DNA of 64,000 nucleotides from Pestalotiopsis fici W106-1 (lineage: Eukaryota; Ascomycota; Sordariomycetes; Amphisphaeriales; Sporocadaceae): positions 3,121,022 through 3,185,021 of the forward strand of contig NW_006917091.1 in NCBI RefSeq assembly GCF_000516985.1, read 5' to 3'. Below, piece after piece: positions 10,188 to 20,960 of this stretch. Below the pieces are notes generated by a model that saw only the letters and a program-made list of their open reading frames with translations, had not been told where the DNA came from and ran no database searches. The translations under genes were made by a program, and so were the position numbers. Positions within the stretch are counted from its first letter, which is position 1; every line of letters begins with the position of its first letter.

Positions 10188-11668
10188 ATTCACGCTCAAA
10201 TGTACGTCTAGTATACAAAGACGAGAAATTCTAGTGACTTGGGCGATAGTGGATGAGTGGCCTGAGATGATAATTGTTTCATTGTCATCTGGTAGATGTG
10301 CTCTTTATTTATAAGTGAGGTTGTTGATACTGGTTTCCCAAGTTCAAACAATACTAGCTAGTGGCTTATCTCCAGCACCTCCCCTGGGGCCAGAATGCTG
10401 CTCGCATGAGTATAGCCACGGGCTTTTATTGCCGTTCCTGTCCTGGAGGGCAGTCTTGGCACGAGAATCAACCAAAACTTTCTCCGCATGCCATCTAAAT
10501 CTCCGGGTTTCCGAGTCATGGTCAACATTGAACAGCCGGGATGCGGGGATACTCCACATGAGTCTGGGGAAGCCTGCTCTGAGGCTGGTTTCGAGAAACG
10601 AGTGCATTCTCATTGGTCCTACAATGACGACAAGCCGCAAGAAATACCATTATGGAAAGGCTAGTTCGCAATTTTCTTCTTCTTTCTCGCTTTAGTATTA
10701 GACTTTCCACTATTCCCCCGCGTTGGACATTTAGTGCTCTCTCTTTAGCTTGACGTCAGCCCTTCGGACCTTATTTCCCTTGGAAAGAAAGGTTGGTAGT
10801 CCTTTGAACTACATTCGATGCTGCGGTTAGTGAATAAATGGCTTCGAAATATCTTGTCTTCCCAGAGGCAGCAGGATATGCTTTTGTTTAGATCTTCATC
10901 GGCGATTGAAGGGCGTACCTACTTGGCGAAAGGGAAATACTTCTCCCCAGCCTACAGTATGACACGATGACAGTCGCCGTAAGCTAGAACTGTGGATCCA
11001 TTTTTTAAATCTCATTCAGCAACGTTGCATTCTGACAGCTTACAGCCAGAATTACCGTCACTTTTTGCCCATCCGTCGTAGTAAAAGCCAGTACAAAACA
11101 ATTGCAGAAGGAATGCATAATGACAATGGGTGAATTGGGTGCTGTGCACTATAATTCATTGTTCACCCCGCCTAAAGTGGATTGAAGAAGGAGCTATTCA
11201 GAACATTGAATGCACCAGGTCCAGTCTATTCTACTAATTAGATGGTGAGGGAAAAGTGTGCTAAACCAACTCAACCAAACGCCCCGGCCAGCTGGTTGCA
11301 GCCCATGTATAGTAATGATCAATACCAGAAAAGCCTAGAGACCATGTCGTCCTCAGATAAATACCTATTCAGCGAGGAAATGCTGGCGAGTTGTTTGAAA
11401 GTGCATCAGTATAATTTAGGTGGTCACTTGTCTGTGGACAAATCAAAACTTTGACGAAAACAATCAATACAGAAGCCAATGAACCACCAAGCCAATGCCA
11501 TTGGGCAGACAGTCTCAGAGGAGCCACATCACCAGTATACTATCGGCTGCAGCGCCAGCGCAAGAGGTTCAAGTGATTGAGTGATACCTCTGCATCCATG
11601 CCCTGCCATCCAGTTCGAAAAGGCCAAAAGTCCGCCGTCACAGAATCACAAGGAGTAAGAATATGTAA
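10188..11668. other. Gene-poor spacer before the NLR gene
   Basis: Contains the transporter promoter and about 1.3 kb with only short frames on both strands, none recognisable. No terminal inverted repeats or transposase-like sequence are seen. Confidence 0.4.
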
Positions 11669-14600
11669 TTATTGCTCTTTAGGACGACCGTTAATCGAAG
11701 AGAATAATGTGTCCTTGGAGGGCAAGTCCGTGAGCTGATCCAGTAAGCTTCGTTGAAGGCTATTGTGCCGTGATAAGCTCCGAGGTTGCCGCGTTCTGTC
11801 AAACAGCTTCCCGGGTGGTTGTCTCTGTCCATTACGTGTGCCTTTGAATTTGTGCCAAGAATCAGCCTTGCGCGATTGATCGTTTTCTTGTGGTGGTCCG
11901 TCAATGTCTTCGTCTGACGAAGAGTCTTGACCTGATAGATCACCTCCCGACTGGTTGGCTGTATCTTTATCCGGTTCATGGTCAGGCGTAGGAGGCAAGT
12001 TTCGCAAGGCTAATAGTGCTAGTGCAACATGGGGAAGATGAGAAGGAGGCGTAGGGAGTTGACTCAGCCTTGCGAATAAGAAATCCACTGCAAGGTCTGG
12101 GAGTTCTTGTGCTGGTTTGTGAGTCTCTGATATTCTAGTCTGCGTTGCCGTAGCTTGAGGTGTCCTCGCAGCTATCAGGGGTGAATCTTGGATCGGAGAT
12201 GTTGGAGCCCTGGTATCAGGTCCAACTCTGGGAAGCAGGACTATTTGATTACCGCTGGGTTCGTCTCCTACCGGCGCTCTGCTACCTCCATCATCAGAAT
12301 CGCTTGAGTCGGGAGCTGTTCCAGCTCTTTTGTCTTTCTTCATGTTATACTTGTGCACATCTCTAGCAAGATCGAGATTTCCCTTGGCAGTGTCAGCCGA
12401 TCTTTTACTCTGCGCAGCGGCGTATCCAGCCAGGCCTGCTGCTCCGGCAGCGATAATTGTGCTTGCGACTTCGTTTGGTTTCAAACCTTGGGCTTCAGAT
12501 GCTGTTATCCCAGTTTCATTGGATAACACAGACTGGATGACCAGATGCGGTATGCTTGACGAAGTTTCTGTATGGCTGGCTGTCAGCCTAACATTGAGAC
12601 TATTCGTTACTTCTGGCTCGGGATGCTCGACAATGTGGCGTCCCTTTCCTTTACGGATGATTGAAGACGTGTTGGTCATTCTGCTGGAGATGTATGGATT
12701 CGCCGTACGTACTTTTGACTTCACTGGCGTACGTATCGGTTGAAGCACTTGGTTTGCATCGGGTGACTCCGGGAAAGTAGAGGACTTGCCACGGTTGCGC
12801 CAGTTGCGATCTGATCGCCGCACCCGCTTTCCCAATTCCAGTGCCTGTTGACCTTCTTCCTCCACCTCTCCGCATCTTTCTGTAAACCCGCTCTGATCTG
12901 CGACTGTCCAATTGGCACCCTTGTCCAGCAGCATCTTCACTATCTCGATATGTCCTTGTCTCGAAGCAGTATTCAGAGGCGTCAACCCATCACTATCCGC
13001 GACCGTCCAGTCAGCGCCCCGGTCGAGCAGCATCTTGACCACTTCGGTATATCCCTTGCTCGAAGCAAGAAGTAGTAGCGTCCACCCGCTATTGTCTGCA
13101 ACCCCGCAGTTGGCGCCTTGGCCGAGCAGTATCTTGACTATTTCCGTGTATCCTTTGCTCGAGGCAGCATTAAGTGGCGTCCACCCGTCATTGTCCGTGA
13201 CAGTCAAGTCGGCGCCCCGGTCGAGCGGTGCCTGAACTACTTTGGCATATCCTCTGCTTGACGCAAAAATCAGTGGCGTCCATCCAAAGTCGTCTGCGAC
13301 CGAGCAGTCGGCTCCATTATCCAGCAGCATCTTAACCACTTCGCTATGTCCTTTGCTCGAGGCAGCTTGAATTGGCGTCACTCTGTCGTTGTCTGCAACC
13401 GTCAAGTCAACGCCCCTGTTTAGCAGTATCCTCACTACCTCGGCGTGTCCGTGACTCGAAGCTTTAAAGACTGGCGTCTGCCCGTTGCTCCCTGCAGCGG
13501 CCAAGTCGGCGCCCTCGTTCATCAGCATTTTGACGATCCCGACATATCCGCCAGACGCAGCCGCGCTGATCGAGTTGCCATAAAATCCGCCCCGTGCGTT
13601 GACATTCGCCCCATGGTTGATCAGCAGCCGCACAATTGCCTCGTGTCCTCCAGACGAAGCCGCGCTGAGCGCGTTGCCATAGAATCCACCTCGCGCGTTG
13701 ACATTCGCTCCTTTGTTGACCAGCAGTTTCATAGTTGCCTCGTGCCCTCCAAAAGATGCGGCCTGGAGCGAATTGCCGTATCTTCCGCCACGCGCATTAA
13801 CGTCTGCCCCATGGTCAATCAGCAGCCGTGCAATTGTCTCGTGTCCCCCAAAAGAAGCCGCACTAAGCGCATTGCCGATGCCGTTGTCGTATCTTCCGCT
13901 ATGGGCATTAACGTCCGCCCCAACTTCCAGCAGCATCCTGACACAGCGCGGCAGTCCCATGAGTGATGAATAATATAGAGCAGATGCTATGTCTTCGACC
14001 TTTGATTTGATCTCCCAGGGCCGGTTCGGATTGCAAAGCAGCTCTTTTGCGAGCTGGACTTCAAATCCGCTCTTTCGCTTGCACATTATAGTGTAATCTG
14101 CCCAGTACTGTGCTGCATATTGGGCGAAAGGAAATGATTTTCTGATCTCTTTCACCGTTGCACTCCTCGGAAGATCTAACAGATACGAGAGGCAAACCCT
14201 TGCAATAGAGCTTCCAGCAGGAATCCCCTGTAAATATTGAGCACTTGGTATAGGGTTTGAGTAGAGGTAGTCTTTGACTGAAAGATGTGCCAGCTGGATC
14301 TCTGGTATTCGTGGCTCTTCGTCGTGTCCACCTTTTCTTAAGACGAGAACAACAAGGCTCGAACAACACGAGATGATTTCTCCTATAGCTGGCAACCTGT
14401 TCTTGGGATTGAATCGTTGTCCTCGAGCCATTGTTTTTCCTATATCAACGGCGATTGCATCAACCGCCTCCTCAAGTCGCAGAGGTCGTTCCGAATACGT
14501 TAGCAATTGCAGAATTCGTTTTATATAGTGCATGTGCACTAGTGGTATTGTTGCCAATATGCCGTCGTATGTGTCTTCAAGTGTTCTTGGAAGGTTTCGG

Positions 14601-15492
14601 AGTAACTTCAGCCCAGCGTTTCGTGTTGGGCAATTTCCCAACGAGTCAAGTTGACATGATACCCAGCGAAATCTGTATAATATTAGCATGGTATCTGCAG
14701 CCGAGGAGAGCACTGGTCTCTTACGTTCCACCAGCATTCAGTAAAGTAACCTCAATCTCGGCTTGGATCTCATAATTTCGAAACAACTGCCTGAAGGCTT
14801 TCTGCTGACGCACTCTAGCATATACATAGTTTCGGATGTCCGCCTCCAGCATCTCATATTGTATTTCGATTGCTTCTTTGCTGGCGTAGCACTGGATAGA
14901 CGATTCAATATCTTGTTCCGGTCGACTGGTTACGAGGAGGTGCACATCGACCTGCATGGAAGAATCCTGGGCAAAATTGCTTATCCAAGATGACAGGTTG
15001 TGACATACATTCGTCGAGCGCGTCGAGCACGATCCATACCTTGTCGAAATTGCCTATCATTTGAGTAAAGGTCCATTGTAAAGAGTCAAAGCTGGGCTCT
15101 TTTCCGCCTTGGCATGCTGATGAGTAGATTTCGTGAAGATACTTGTGAGTATGTTTGCTCTGACAGTAAATCTGCCAAATGAAGGAGCGAAGTGTGCTTT
15201 CCAAGGACTGCTTTCTGTTGTCGGTAAAGTCAAAATAGAAATATAGCACTGTATGACTTTGGCTCTGTTGCAAGTCTTCTATTATGGTAGACGCAAGGAT
15301 GGTTTTGCCGCATCCAGAGCTGCCACGAAGCCAAAGGAATGAGTTATCACCATTTTCCCACCTTGTGTACGCATTGCTTGCAAGTAACCGTTGGCCGGAA
15401 CCTGGATGGCGAGCCTGGAGAGCTCTGTTGAAATTGGAGGAAACGTCCGGTGGAGCTAGCCATTGAATAATATCGTCAGAATGCTTATCCAT
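11669..15492 (-). CDS. NACHT-ankyrin NLR-like protein with apparent frameshift after Walker B
   Basis: STAND/NLR-type regulator, probably in allorecognition or immunity-like signalling. The first part (from the ATG at 15492, with coding-like sequence continuing upstream to about 15580) encodes a NACHT NTPase: WLAPPD, Walker A in GSSGCGKT, and Walker B in VWIVLDALDEC. Directly after DEC the frame shifts by one base: the homologous continuation (SSWISNFAQDSS, HLLVTSRPEQDIE) lies in another frame, and no GT-AG intron restores frame without deleting Walker B. A normal 52-nt intron (14724-14673) follows, then FRWVSCQLDSL. About eleven ankyrin repeats span roughly 12.9-13.98 kb. A ~370-residue Ser/Pro/acidic tail ends at 11669. 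The upstream effector exon was not identified. It is either a pseudogene or carries a one-base assembly error. Confidence 0.75.
12870..13980 (-). repeat. Ankyrin-repeat array of the NLR gene
   Basis: About eleven consecutive ~33-residue ankyrin units on the minus strand. There are two subtypes. Units nearer the NACHT domain carry a RGGRYGN/RGGFYGN insert between repeats, while later ones have the TVADxDGxTPLxxASSKGH form. Several units are close to one another at the DNA level, which suggests recent unit duplication or gene conversion. After the last unit the pattern breaks off at FTERCGEV. Confidence 0.8.
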
Positions 15493-18329
15493 GGGAAGGC
15501 TTTTGATCTCTGCGTGTATATGTACAGTCTTCACCTGGGAATCGATATTCTCAAGTTTGAAATCCGCTTTCTGACTATTATTACGATGGCTTATTGTTGC
15601 TGAAATGCTTGAGTAAAGAAAGTTAACTCAAAGGCCATGACTACAGTCTGATTCATAAGAGCGGGGCATTTGGAGAATGCCTTGGGGGTCAAGGCATTCT
15701 GAAAATTCGTTAGACTTTACGAAGCACACCTTTGTGACAATAATGCAGCCCGACTGCTGCTTGCTAGCCGAGGATTAAGAAGGCTTGCAGCAGGGCAAAA
15801 ATGCGCCAAGCAAAAACATCAGCAAATCAAATATAATTTTAACCCACCATTTTTCTTAAATTCATGCTGTAATGTACTTTGATATTAAATGCTTTTTTAT
15901 CACGGCATGAATACAACAATCAAATGAACCCATAATAATTCTAGGAAATATCATATCGTCGACTAACTTTCAAATAACTGTTTATAGCAACACCATTTCA
16001 TTTTAAGATACAAAGACTCCCTTCCATGGTCGACCTTTTACATTAATGAAAACTGTGCAAGGAAAAAGAACATTTGCATTGTAGCCAGCTTCACGTTTTG
16101 AATTACCCCACGAAGCTGAGTCCTGCAGCGATCAACGCATCCATAAGCCCTTAATACGAAGACAAGGCCCGTAGATTCAAGGTCTAATATCATGGCAAGG
16201 CAAGCTCGGGTTGTTAAAAAGCGGAAATACTGTACACATACTATGGCAAGCTTGACCCAAGTGTACTTCTATCTTGGTCATGTGGTGCGCAAACATTCAT
16301 ACGGTTGAGAAATGTTGATTGTTTGTATGCAAGCAATGTACCTAGTACAAGGATTACTCGGCTATGGGTATAAGTAACCCTTATGCCCAGTATAGTACGT
16401 AACGTAGTCTTAATACCTAAGTCACTGTACACACACACTCAACAAGAAAGACCTTTGGCCTCATAGGTTAGCAGGATTACCCTGTCCTCCGGTAGGTTTG
16501 GGCACGAATGCGAGGTAGCAAGGTTCATAACGGCGCCCCGCATCATTTATTGCAAGTCTAGGAGGGGTAGAGACATTAAAGCATCTTCCAACTTGCGACG
16601 GAACAAGCTCGTTCACCAAAAATGGCTTCAACGCTGTGACCAATTACGGCTTCTGCAAAAGGTTAAACAGAAGGATTATTCATAAATCCAAAGCAAGAGT
16701 CAGGCTTCTGGATTTCTGCAATAGAGGATATTGCACAGTCTCCCCACAGATTAAGGCCAATTATAGCGTGATTCCACACGGGTTCCGTAAATAGGTACGC
16801 AATTGTCAGAGCCCCCACAGCATACAACACTAGCGCTCAAAAATAAAATGTCGATATCAAGCTCTTCTTGATGTCAACCAGGCAAAAAGAAAAAGAGTAG
16901 AATAAAAATGCAAAAACATACAACACCGAGGATTCCCCAGTCGTCACCGACCTGAGTACTGATTCGGCCGTCACCAGCTTAACTAGGGCAGAGCGGACGG
17001 GATGCCGTGTATTCTAGTGCGTATGGTCGTATGTGATTGTAGTCCTCAACAATGCATTACATATTCCACGTTCGTTTGAGCTGCCTCCGCCACATCGCAT
17101 TTTGCAGTCACCATTAGATAGGACCGCCTGTCAAAAGTCAAGTTTGCAAGAATGGACAGTGAAAAGGGGTTCATATTCCGAGTCTCAACCCCTTACCATA
17201 TAGGTCTGGCGGAAGTTTGTTACGAAAGACTCGTGAGAGCACAGGGCAAAATACATGCGGGAATTTTCCGACATGCGCTTGAAGAGGATTCGACTTCCGG
17301 GATTGTGAAGATGCGACTGGCGAGATGATTGAGAGTTGCATTTGATGATTGTATTCCGCCAGTTGCGTAGGCTTCCTCTGCCACTGGCAGACATGCTTCC
17401 GGCATGATGGCGTCCATTGCAGGCACAGCTGCAGTGCCTGTGCACAGCGATTGCGGGCTGGCGTCTTACCGTCGCAACCGCACGTGGCGGCTCCGACGCA
17501 AGTTCTCGAACGGTGTGGACAGTCCACGGCGATGCCTTGAGGTATACTTCATTATAATTGATCTCAATAAGGATCGATCATTTGGCCAAAGAGTATAAAG
17601 CGGCAGGAAACAACCCTAGTTTGTCGGCATGGGAGAATTACATGCGACGGCGTGATTTTAGGCGTCAAGAAGCTATGCTTCACTAGCAGCCGTATCAGCA
17701 CCTGTGCCGACGTGCTACACGGTAGTATACCCCCCAACGCTAAGGGTGTCTTTCAAACCCATATCCGTCGAAATAAATAGTAAATTGTGAATCTATAATT
17801 GCCAGACGGTGTATAATGGATCACACATACACTAGGATGCGCTTGAGCTAATTGTTGCGCTGTCTAACTAATACCGGGAGAGGATTCCTTTGATCAGCCT
17901 TACCGCTCTGGAGCTCAAATAACACTTCAATCAGCACCATATCAGCGCGGCAGGACATCTTGGGTGGTAGCATGTGTTGATCTCGCCTTCAATCTCCAAC
18001 CAGATCTCACTACACAGTAAGAGTTAGACTTCGGGCGCAGACCCCTGTCGGATCTTGGCTTGCGCATATCCTCCATTCACATACCTGGTATGCTGCATGA
18101 TAGCTTGCGCCCCAGGCAGCGACTCCCAATTGAGTCCAATCTCCGCAGGCTTAGGTACAAGTAGGCATGATTTGTTAGGAACTTTTGGTTTAAAAAAAAA
18201 AAACGACTTGGTCATCTAAACCTGTACTTTACTACCCATCATTCAAATGTCGCCGCCTCTTGCTCCTCCTCTCCTAGCTCTTGTGCAGGTTGACTTTCTG
18301 TATCCACCCTCGGATCCCCGCTGCTCAAG
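15493..18329. other. Long AT-rich gene-poor interval
   Basis: Nearly 2.8 kb without a recognisable gene. 15,750-16,420 is very AT-rich. 16,983-17,270 is related in sequence to 21,378-21,990 on the other side of the HET gene. Minus-strand frames at 17,171-17,527 are open in more than one phase and look like a degenerate small gene. A poly-A tract of 12 bases lies near 18,191. The HET leader (from about 18,247) contains a short upstream open frame. Confidence 0.45.
16983..17270 (-). repeat. Diverged duplicated tract, copy 1
   Basis: Three blocks match copy 2 (21,378-21,990) in the same order and orientation: 16,983-17,036 with about 21,378-21,430; 17,129-17,175 with 21,493-21,539; and 17,180-17,270 with about 21,890-21,985. 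Read on the minus strand, the third block encodes FPHVFCPVL here and FPHILCPAL in copy 2. Copy 2 carries about 350 extra bases between blocks two and three. The tract is too decayed to name. Confidence 0.5.
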
Positions 18330-18363
18330 ATGCGTCTCATCAATGTCGAATCTTTCATTATAG
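18247..18363 (+). promoter_or_regulatory. Upstream open reading frame overlapping the HET start
   Basis: An ATG at 18247 opens a short frame (beginning MSPPLAPPLLALVQ) that runs past the HET start codon at 18330 in a different phase. If it lies in the mRNA it would dampen HET translation. Whether the transcript starts upstream of it is unknown. Confidence 0.3.
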
Positions 18364-20960
18364 AAGAATTCACTCATGATTTCCCTCCTTATGTCATACT
18401 GTCTCATACATGGCAAGATGGGGAGGTGTCCTACCAAGAATTCCACACAGCCGAGGCCAGACAAAAAGCCGGATTCCAGAAGATAGCGCGCTTCTGTCTC
18501 TTAGTCAATCGGATGCATTATGAATATGCTTGGGTCGACACTTGTTGCATCGACAAAACGAGTAGCACTGAGCTATCGGAAGCAATCAACTCGATGTTTC
18601 GGTGGTACCAGAACGCCGATCTTTGCATTGCATACCTGTGCGATGTTACCTGGGTAGAGGAGGAACAGGTATGGCCGCAATGGAATGCGAGTCGATGGTT
18701 CACTAGAGGTTGGACGCTGCAAGAGCTTCTGGCACCACCTTCTGTGCTACTGTACAACTCCGATTGGCAGTGCCTCGGCGACCGTACCAGCTTTTCTACA
18801 TGGATCCAGGCTATTACTGGTATCAACGAACGATATCTCGTAGACGGCGAGGACGATCTCGGAGGCAATCACCCTACGAATAACGACAAAAGCCGGCGGC
18901 GATTATCGCGAATACGAGATTCTACGATTGCAGAAAAGATGAGTTGGGCCGCTAGACGTCAAACAACAAGAGAAGAGGACATTGCGTACTCACTACTCGG
19001 TCTTTGTAATGTCAGTATGCCATTGCTCTACGGCGAAGGATCGTACGCCTTCATTAGGCTTCAAGAAGAGATCATTCGTCGCAACTTTGATTGGACATTG
19101 CTTGCTTGGGGCTTACCCTGGGACGATTTTGAGTCGCGACGCCTCGAGTCCCAGAAATCACGGGAAGGGAGTCTTGCACGACTGTTTCCGGCCGCACGCT
19201 CAGCAGTGGATATGCTCTTGTGCAACGAGCATCCATGGAGTGACCCGGTGCCCTACGAGGCCACGTGGGATCCATCTGACGGCCTGCTTGCAACTAGTCC
19301 GCGATATTTCTGGCGTTGCGAACGTGTCATTGCTCATCGCATTGCGTTTGACTGGGAGCTGACGAGTAGAGGATTTCGTGTCAGTCTGCCGGCATCCGAT
19401 GATGAAAACTGCCACATGATTTTGCCGTGTCAGATCAAAGACGAACCTTCGTATCTCATTGCCATACCATTGATCAAGCAGCAGACCGGCCTCTATAGAA
19501 GAGCCTTCGCAGGTATCAAGCTAGTCAGAGAACAATCATGGCATCGTTGGCCATTGCAGTCACTGTATCTCTCCACTGCGACTTCGAATGCTGACCATCT
19601 ACTGTCCGAAAAGAGCGAAGAGATTATGTGGTTATCGGTTGCGCCTGGGCTCAGCATCCAAGAGGTCTTCCCTCCGGAGAAGTGGTCTCCTACTCAGAAT
19701 ATTCTCTACTGCTCCCACGATCGACCGGCAGGCATGAAACCGCTCTTCGTGCTGCTGTTCAAAATCGTCAAGACGGGAAAAGAGTTCGCTGTAGTGATCA
19801 TCCAGCACAAATCGAAAGTCGCGTCGGATGTTGAGATTGCGCTCCAGACCATTCCTCAACAGAGCTTTAGCTGCCCGCGTGAGCTATTGGATGCCAATTA
19901 CTTGGGTTCATTACCGTCATCACCCAACATTGATCGTGACATCCTCTTGTACACTACGCGGACAAACATTCTTGGTATCCAGGGCTTTTGTATCAATATT
20001 AAGCCCAAAGCCCCTGACCATGACGCTAGACGCATCTGGAGACAAGTAACAATGGTTCCATGGTCCACTGTTCTCCTCGAAAATGGACCATGGAACAAAA
20101 TAAGAATTCTTGCCGGCATTGCGCAACGTGCACATATACTGAGAAATCCTTTGGTGCTATATCTACTATTTGTCCTCAGTGTGGTATGCGCAGCAATCTA
20201 CACCTACTCATACCAAGGGCTTCCTTATGTGTCCGAGATATTCGGGTCGAGTTGTGACTTTTGTCACGATCATCTCTCGTTCGCAGACACCATCGGTATC
20301 ATATTAATGGCAACGCAAACGCTCTATGAGCTCCTTCCAGTATTTACTTACTTTCTCCCGACATGCTCGAGTATGATCAGGGCAAACAGGCTTTTACTCT
20401 CTCTTGCTGTCACAATTCTCTTCTTCTCGTTCAACACTGAAGAGAACTCGAAAAACATCGCGTTATTTTCGGTATTCTACGTATGGATCTGGAAAATCCG
20501 GCCTGCTCGGCATATAGGCATTCTTCTGAGCGCACCGGCTTGTCTCTGGCTGGCAGATGCCATGATGGCCCGGTATGCTAGTGACACTTTACAAGCTGTA
20601 ATGGCTCCCACTACTTTCGTGGGGAGTTCCATATTCACCGTATGGGCTCTAAGGCACGAAAGGCAGCCATTCTCTGACGGCAGTCGTTATATCCACTCGT
20701 TCTTAGTAAGACTGGGGTGTACTTGTTTTTGCTACAGCCTTTTGGCGAGCTGGCTAAGACAAAGACAATATCGAATCGACTGTGCGCAACAAAGTGCGTT
20801 ATTCTGGCAGCGGCAGTGTCCCATCTGGAGAATGAATCAGGATATTTGTCCAGAAGATGGCCAGTCATATTGGTTTTGGAAGGGGCAGTCTAGCTTGTAT
20901 GCTGATTACGATTTTGATGGAGCCGGGTGGTGGTGCGATGACTGTTGTGATTGGTATTAG
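18330..20960 (+). CDS. HET-domain protein with multi-span membrane C-terminus
   Basis: An 876-residue single-exon protein. The N-terminal ~230 residues are a complete HET domain, the effector of fungal vegetative incompatibility: MRLINVESF, PPYVILSHTWQDGEVSY, WVDTCCIDKTSSTELSEAINSMFRWY, WFTRGWTLQELLAP, then the conserved TTREEDIAYSLLGLCNVSMPLLYGEG split here as TTREEDIAYS and LLYGEG. A ~350-residue middle region has no recognised domain. From about residue 605 there are roughly seven hydrophobic spans (for example LVLYLLFVLSVVCAAIY, TIGIILMATQTLYELLPVF, IALFSVFYVWIW), so the C-terminus is probably embedded in a membrane. It ends with a Trp/Asp/Cys-rich tail. Overexpressed or activated HET domains cause cell death, so membrane anchoring may restrict activation. 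Function is inferred from the family. Confidence 0.85.
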   Translation: MRLINVESFIIEEFTHDFPPYVILSHTWQDGEVSYQEFHTAEARQKAGFQKIARFCLLVNRMHYEYAWVDTCCIDKTSSTELSEAINSMFRWYQNADLCIAYLCDVTWVEEEQVWPQWNASRWFTRGWTLQELLAPPSVLLYNSDWQCLGDRTSFSTWIQAITGINERYLVDGEDDLGGNHPTNNDKSRRRLSRIRDSTIAEKMSWAARRQTTREEDIAYSLLGLCNVSMPLLYGEGSYAFIRLQEEIIRRNFDWTLLAWGLPWDDFESRRLESQKSREGSLARLFPAARSAVDMLLCNEHPWSDPVPYEATWDPSDGLLATSPRYFWRCERVIAHRIAFDWELTSRGFRVSLPASDDENCHMILPCQIKDEPSYLIAIPLIKQQTGLYRRAFAGIKLVREQSWHRWPLQSLYLSTATSNADHLLSEKSEEIMWLSVAPGLSIQEVFPPEKWSPTQNILYCSHDRPAGMKPLFVLLFKIVKTGKEFAVVIIQHKSKVASDVEIALQTIPQQSFSCPRELLDANYLGSLPSSPNIDRDILLYTTRTNILGIQGFCINIKPKAPDHDARRIWRQVTMVPWSTVLLENGPWNKIRILAGIAQRAHILRNPLVLYLLFVLSVVCAAIYTYSYQGLPYVSEIFGSSCDFCHDHLSFADTIGIILMATQTLYELLPVFTYFLPTCSSMIRANRLLLSLAVTILFFSFNTEENSKNIALFSVFYVWIWKIRPARHIGILLSAPACLWLADAMMARYASDTLQAVMAPTTFVGSSIFTVWALRHERQPFSDGSRYIHSFLVRLGCTCFCYSLLASWLRQRQYRIDCAQQSALFWQRQCPIWRMNQDICPEDGQSYWFWKGQSSLYADYDFDGAGWWCDDCCDWY

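Noticed and set aside
13445..13973. Plus-strand frames across the ankyrin array of the NLR gene
   Set aside because: They mirror the repeat on the opposite strand and have no features of their own.
14905..15008. A GT-AG intron (15,008-14,967 or 15,008-14,952) as explanation for the NLR frame change
   Set aside because: Both candidate introns have lengths divisible by three and so do not correct the one-base shift. The first is also only 42 nt, and both would remove the conserved SSWISNFAQ segment.
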